Origin: RI-92 sp037384645
GTDB taxonomy: Bacteria > Pseudomonadota > Gammaproteobacteria > UBA6429 > Thiohalophilaceae
Assembly: GCA_037384645.1 (NCBI GenBank)
Contig: JARRNT010000055.1
Span: 1-14,431, forward strand
Direction: 5' to 3'
Length of the DNA: 14,431 nt
Shown here: one piece after another, positions 14,081 through 14,431 of the stretch
How positions within the stretch are numbered: position 1 is the stretch's first letter
How the letters are laid out: every line of letters begins with the position of its first letter
Notes under the pieces: generated by a model
Database searches by the model: none
What the model was told of the DNA's origin: nothing
The model's input: only the letters and a program-made list of their open reading frames with translations
Made by a program: the position numbers and the translations under genes

Positions 14081-14431
14081 GCGTTATCTCCTTTATCCAG
14101 TGACGTCTGTCTGGCACTCATCCGCTCCTCGAGCCAACTATATATGGTAGGGAGCAATACCAGAGTGAGCAGCGTAGAGGTAATCAGGCCACCGATCACG
14201 ACCACTGCCAGAGGCCGCTGTAACTCTGAACCCGGCCCGGTGGCCAGCAGCATCGGTACCAGGCCGAGGCTGGCGATCATGGCGGTCATCAATACCGGTC
14301 GCAGGCGACGCTCTGCCCCCTGTAAGACGGCCTGCTGCAGGGAACGCCCGGCATCCCGCAGCTGATTGAAATAGGTCACCATCACCACACCGTTTAACAC
14401 TGCCACGCCGAACAGGGTAATAAAGCCTACC
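14077..14431 (-). CDS. HME-RND heavy-metal efflux pump (CusA/CzcA family), C-terminal fragment
   Basis: The frame is open to the right edge, so only the last 117 residues are present. VGFITLFGVAVLNGVVMVTY is the highly conserved TM segment of CusA/CzcA-type pumps. It is followed by the cytoplasmic GAERRLRPVLMTAMIASLGLVPMLL, by GSELQRPLAVVVIGGLITST, and by the last helix LTLVLLPTIYSWLEER. The family exports Cu/Ag or Co/Zn/Cd from the periplasm or cytoplasm through a tripartite complex with an adaptor (CusB/CzcB) and an outer-membrane channel (CusC/CzcC), powered by protons. The metal cannot be told from this part, because the selectivity residues lie in the missing N-terminal helices and periplasmic domain. 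The stop overlaps the DUF3240 start. Confidence 0.93.
   Translation of the reverse strand, partial: VGFITLFGVAVLNGVVMVTYFNQLRDAGRSLQQAVLQGAERRLRPVLMTAMIASLGLVPMLLATGPGSELQRPLAVVVIGGLITSTLLTLVLLPTIYSWLEERMSARQTSLDKGDNA

Overview
The window looks like chromosomal DNA of a gammaproteobacterium. The evidence is the closeness of aroC and prmB to their enterobacterial homologues (including the prmB/aroC neighbourhood known from E. coli), a 'C-GGGGG' type lipoprotein, DUF481 and HME-RND envelope genes, and a perfect CRP-type operator. I cannot name a genus. I see no rRNA, tRNA, CRISPR array, transposase, integrase or phage gene. Coding density is high and most genes sit in short, tight transcription units.

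Layout. (1) 1-850: the 3' end of a plus-strand fibronectin-III-like protein faces a minus-strand lipoprotein that carries a related domain. The lipoprotein has an apparent CRP-class promoter at 717-757. (2) 849-4521, minus strand: aroC (chorismate synthase), then an HcaT-like MFS transporter, then a short malate:quinone-oxidoreductase-like flavoprotein. (3) 4522-4738: a divergent control region with a perfect 19-bp inverted repeat. (4) 4739-7150, plus strand: a membrane 4HB-PAS-GGDEF-EAL cyclic-di-GMP enzyme, inserted between aroC and prmB. (5) 7297-9546, minus strand: DUF481 outer-membrane protein, mog, prmB, with gaps of only 4 and 2 nt. (6) 9622-12142: a complete AmmeMemoRadiSam system, with amrS (radical SAM) on the minus strand diverging from amrB (Memo-like) and amrA (AMMECR1-like) on the plus strand. 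(7) 12153-13025, minus strand: a GYF-like/TM/pentapeptide-repeat protein, divergent from a doubtful 73-residue ORF. (8) 13446-14431, minus strand: the 3' end of a metal-efflux RND pump gene, a translationally coupled DUF3240/PII-like gene, a decayed small membrane-protein gene and a terminator.

How the genes work together. The AmmeMemoRadiSam triad is the most interesting coherent system. All three components are present with their metal-ligand and Fe-S motifs intact, but the substrate of the family is not settled. The RND/DUF3240 end is a metal-efflux operon cut by the window edge. aroC, prmB and mog are housekeeping genes. The c-di-GMP enzyme appears to be a later insertion into the conserved aroC/prmB neighbourhood and may share control with aroC through the palindrome between them. 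I found no clear evidence of a wholly new multi-gene system. The best leads are the divergent amr locus, the 4609-4654 palindrome, the CRP promoter of the lipoprotein and the broken gene after DUF3240.
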